Shown in pieces: positions 62,293 through 64,000 of a DNA stretch of 64,000 bases (position 1 is the first letter of the stretch; the number at the start of each line of letters is the position of its first letter). The DNA comes from Rubrivirga litoralis (lineage in GTDB: Bacteria; Bacteroidota; Rhodothermia; Rhodothermales; Rubricoccaceae): NCBI RefSeq assembly GCF_031846415.1, contig NZ_JAVRHT010000001.1, positions 295,248 through 359,247 of the forward strand, given 5' to 3'. A program made the position numbers and the translations under genes. The notes under the pieces are model-generated. The model was not told the DNA's origin. It saw nothing but the letters and a program-made list of their open reading frames with translations, and made no database searches.

Positions 62293-63285
62293 TCACCGCA
62301 GGGTCAGAGCGGGCGCCCCGCGTCGGACTCGCCAACGACGGACCGCCACTGCAACGCCCCACAGGGCACCCGTCAGGCCGAGCGCGAACGCCACGCCCAG
62401 AACGATTACCAGGATCTGGTGCCTCCGCTCTTCGACCTGCCGGGGCGACTGGTCTAGGAGCCCCTGGATGCCCGCGAGCAGGTCCCCGGACTCTAGGGCC
62501 TCGGTGCGGTAGACCCCGGCGGCGTAGGCGAGGGCGGCCCGGTCTGGGTCGGTGTAGAGGTCCGGGTTGCCCTGCATGGTCTCCACATGCCGGACGAATA
62601 CGGCAAGAGACGGCACCAATGGGAGGAGCCCGAGGGCCTGAAGGTCCGCCGTAGGCTCCGCCCCGGGGGCTCCCGAGGTCGTCGCCGTCGCGGCGTCGAG
62701 GGCGGCTTGAACCCTGGTCGGCAACGGGTCCTCCGCTCGCGTTCGGAACAGGTCGAGGGCGCGATCCTCCGCCCACTGGATGACGGTCGCGTCTGAGGGG
62801 TAGGGACCGTACCGCTCTGTGAGTTCGTCCCCGTAGTCCTTGCGGACCTGTGTCGTGAGGTCGTCGTCGGTCTGGGCGTAGAACGCGGCCGGGTTGTACC
62901 GGCGGCTCATTGGGTACGACGTGCCCCGCACGGCCTCCGCTTGGTGCTCCCCGATCTGGCGGTCCATCTCCGCGAAGATGACATCCAGCGGGGTGTCCAT
63001 CGTGTACCCGAGGTCGGGGTTCGCCTGGACGAAGGCGAGGGCCGCAGCGAGAGCGGGGTCTGTGGCTTCTAGGTTCTGTCGGGCCAACCCTCGGGTCGTC
63101 GGGTTGTACTGGAGTCCAGCTTGCCCGGCCCCTGTGGGTTCAGTGGCGATGGCCCCGGCGTTCGGGTACGTGGGCTCTAGCTCGTGAGGCCCAAGCTCCG
63201 ATTGGGCGGAGGCGAGGGCGGGGAGGCCTATGAGGACGAGCGAGGCAAAAGATCGGAGCACGGGCGGGGCGGGCGGGTCCCGCAT
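62293..63285 (-). CDS. exported membrane-anchored protein of unknown function
   Basis: A 330-residue protein with a signal peptide (ALASAQ at about 22-27), a long soluble helical part (about 40-285) rich in Ala, Asp and Thr, and one C-terminal membrane helix (ILVIVLGVAFALGLTGALWG, about 297-316) followed by Arg-rich residues. I recognise no family. Repeated short segments with NPDLYTDPD and NPDLGYTMD are present. The ATG at 63285 is chosen for the signal peptide. Lower GC and absence of internal GC motif suggest acquisition. It is divergent from the XRE regulator across an operator-like dyad. Confidence 0.65.
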   Translation of the reverse strand: MRDPPAPPVLRSFASLVLIGLPALASAQSELGPHELEPTYPNAGAIATEPTGAGQAGLQYNPTTRGLARQNLEATDPALAAALAFVQANPDLGYTMDTPLDVIFAEMDRQIGEHQAEAVRGTSYPMSRRYNPAAFYAQTDDDLTTQVRKDYGDELTERYGPYPSDATVIQWAEDRALDLFRTRAEDPLPTRVQAALDAATATTSGAPGAEPTADLQALGLLPLVPSLAVFVRHVETMQGNPDLYTDPDRAALAYAAGVYRTEALESGDLLAGIQGLLDQSPRQVEERRHQILVIVLGVAFALGLTGALWGVAVAVRRWRVRRGAPALTLR

Positions 63286-63290
63286 ACCAT

Positions 63291-63322
63291 CGGCTACAAA
63301 CGCATACTTCAGTATGTAGCCG
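63291..63322. promoter_or_regulatory. operator-like nested dyad between divergent genes
   Basis: Inner arms CATACT (63303-63308) and AGTATG (63311-63316) with a 2-base centre. Outer arms CGGCTAC (63291-63297) and GTAGCCG (63316-63322). It lies 5 bases upstream of the exported protein's start and 30 bases before the XRE start, a likely autoregulatory site. Confidence 0.6.
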
Positions 63323-63351
63323 ACAACAGGACTCCCCCTCAGCTTGGTGAG

Positions 63352-63597
63352 GTGACAGGAGCCCCGATCAAACAGGAGGATGCGGCCTCCGCCTTCGGGC
63401 GGTCGCTCCTCCGTGCCCGCCGTGAGAAGGGGATGAGCCAAGAGGCCTTAGCTGAAGCTGCTGACATCCACCGGACGTTCGTGTCATTCCTGGAGCGTGG
63501 CCTCAAACAACCGACGCTCACGACGCTCCTGAGGTTGTCGCGGGCGTTGGGCGTTCCGGCCTCGCGGTTTGTGGACGAGGTGGACCGGGAGGTCTGA
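63352..63597 (+). CDS. XRE-family helix-turn-helix regulator
   Basis: A small DNA-binding protein of 81 residues from GTG 63352, with one Cro/C1-type HTH: GRSLLRARREKGMSQEALAEAADIHRTFVSFLERGLKQPTLTTLLRLSRALG is the recognisable stretch (landmarks RARREKGMSQEALAE and FVSFLERGLKQPT). The frame is open further upstream, but through the dyad and the opposite gene's start, so the GTG preceded by CTTGGTGA is preferred. It probably represses itself and the divergent exported-protein gene through the adjacent dyad. Confidence 0.85.
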   Translation: MTGAPIKQEDAASAFGRSLLRARREKGMSQEALAEAADIHRTFVSFLERGLKQPTLTTLLRLSRALGVPASRFVDEVDREV

Positions 63598-63659
63598 GCG
63601 GGGTGTTAAGCGGTTAGGGGGCGCCTCCGATACGAAGGCCCCATGACCTTGCTTCGCCC

Positions 63660-64000
63660 GTGGCCCGCTTCCTCACGACCAAAGGCTCCCTCTTCGAGAT
63701 CGAGAACGTGATCCAGCGGGCGAGACGACGGCTCACCATCATCACCCCCTTCGTCCAGGTCTCCGACGACTTCGCCCGAAGGCTCCGTGACGCGGACGAA
63801 CAGGACATCGAGATCCGCCTCGTCTGCCGTGTGGGGTCGCTGGCAGAGAAGCAGAAGGCGGCCCTCGCGGAGTACCGGAACCTCTCGATCTACGACGACG
63901 CGAAGCTGCACGCCAAGTGCTTCGTGAACGAGAGTGGGCTCGTGCTCACCTCGCTCAACTTCTATGAAGCCAGCGAGCAGAACAACGAGATGGGCGTATA
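63660..64000 (+). CDS. phospholipase D-like nuclease-fold protein, 3' partial
   Basis: The first 113 residues run off the window end. It starts GTG with ARFLTTKGSLFEIENVIQRA, then RRLTIITPFVQVSDDF and a PLD active-site motif H-x-K in KLHAKCFVNESGLVLTSLNFYEAS (about 85-105). The following Asn in EQNNEMG completes the HxK(x)nN pattern. The single-motif PLD fold is used by nucleases and some defence-system effectors. The neighbouring XRE regulator and lower GC fit a transferred module. The rest of the protein is needed to say more. Confidence 0.75.
   Translation, partial: MARFLTTKGSLFEIENVIQRARRRLTIITPFVQVSDDFARRLRDADEQDIEIRLVCRVGSLAEKQKAALAEYRNLSIYDDAKLHAKCFVNESGLVLTSLNFYEASEQNNEMGV

Overview
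The window is a contiguous piece of a very GC-rich bacterial chromosome. It is most likely from the Rhodothermota (Bacteroidota-related) and resembles the Rubricoccus/Rubrivirga group. The reasons are a PorQ-like protein and a T9SS-type C-terminal sorting domain (type IX secretion), a long SecA with a SEC-C tail, a K+-type membrane pyrophosphatase, an ATP synthase cluster without atpD/atpC, an AtpB with a long secreted N-terminal extension, and a recurrent TAGCTTSG box resembling the Bacteroidota -7 promoter element. The placement is inference; no rRNA gene is present.

Layout. 1-6.9 kb: partial rpe, a lipoprotein, an ABC-F ATPase, a four-helix-bundle (S23/IVP-type) cassette, a polyprenyl sugar-phosphate transferase and an Asp/Glu racemase-family protein. 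7-12.3 kb: tRNA-Gln, prs-rplY-pth and hppA. 12.4-22.2 kb: M16 protease, 2-oxo acid dehydrogenase E2, a redoxin, a tyrosine-recombinase-like protein lacking its catalytic residues, a frameshifted Uma2-family gene, a lipoprotein, a ParE-type toxin-antitoxin pair and a PorQ-like protein. 22.5-32.3 kb: secA, recN, a decayed MNT/HEPN pair, PPK2, a methyltransferase, an alpha/beta hydrolase and DUF2461. 32.8-46.8 kb: M20 and M28 peptidases, a secreted penicillin acylase, DUF58, pyrR-pyrB, a membrane protein with PPC-like domains, pyruvate phosphate dikinase and tRNA-Ser. 47.3-53.7 kb: ATP synthase operon atpZ-I-B-E-F-H-A-G (minus strand). 54-61.8 kb: rpsT, an OmpA-family protein with PKD domains, an SDR, a TrmH-like methyltransferase, a small secreted protein, an RqcH/NFACT protein and uppP. 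61.8-64 kb: a lower-GC accessory stretch with a membrane protein, a divergent XRE regulator with an operator-like dyad, and the start of a PLD-fold nuclease.

Most genes are housekeeping (pentose phosphate/PRPP, pyrimidine synthesis, translation, secretion, energy). The unusual content lies between and at the edges of the genes. (1) Degenerate tandem arrays with a 7-base period, often in facing inverted pairs, abut start or stop codons at more than a dozen junctions. At one of them the two arms enclose a four-helix-bundle protein gene that exactly fills the gap between two intact genes. At pyrR/pyrB the arms have become coding sequence. (2) A short motif, GGGCGGGGCGG (or its complement, with a GGGCGGGGTGG variant), is scattered through nearly every intergenic region and many genes, often as facing pairs forming GC hairpins. 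The first pattern looks like a mobile repeat family with a candidate autonomous member and is the best candidate here for an undescribed system.
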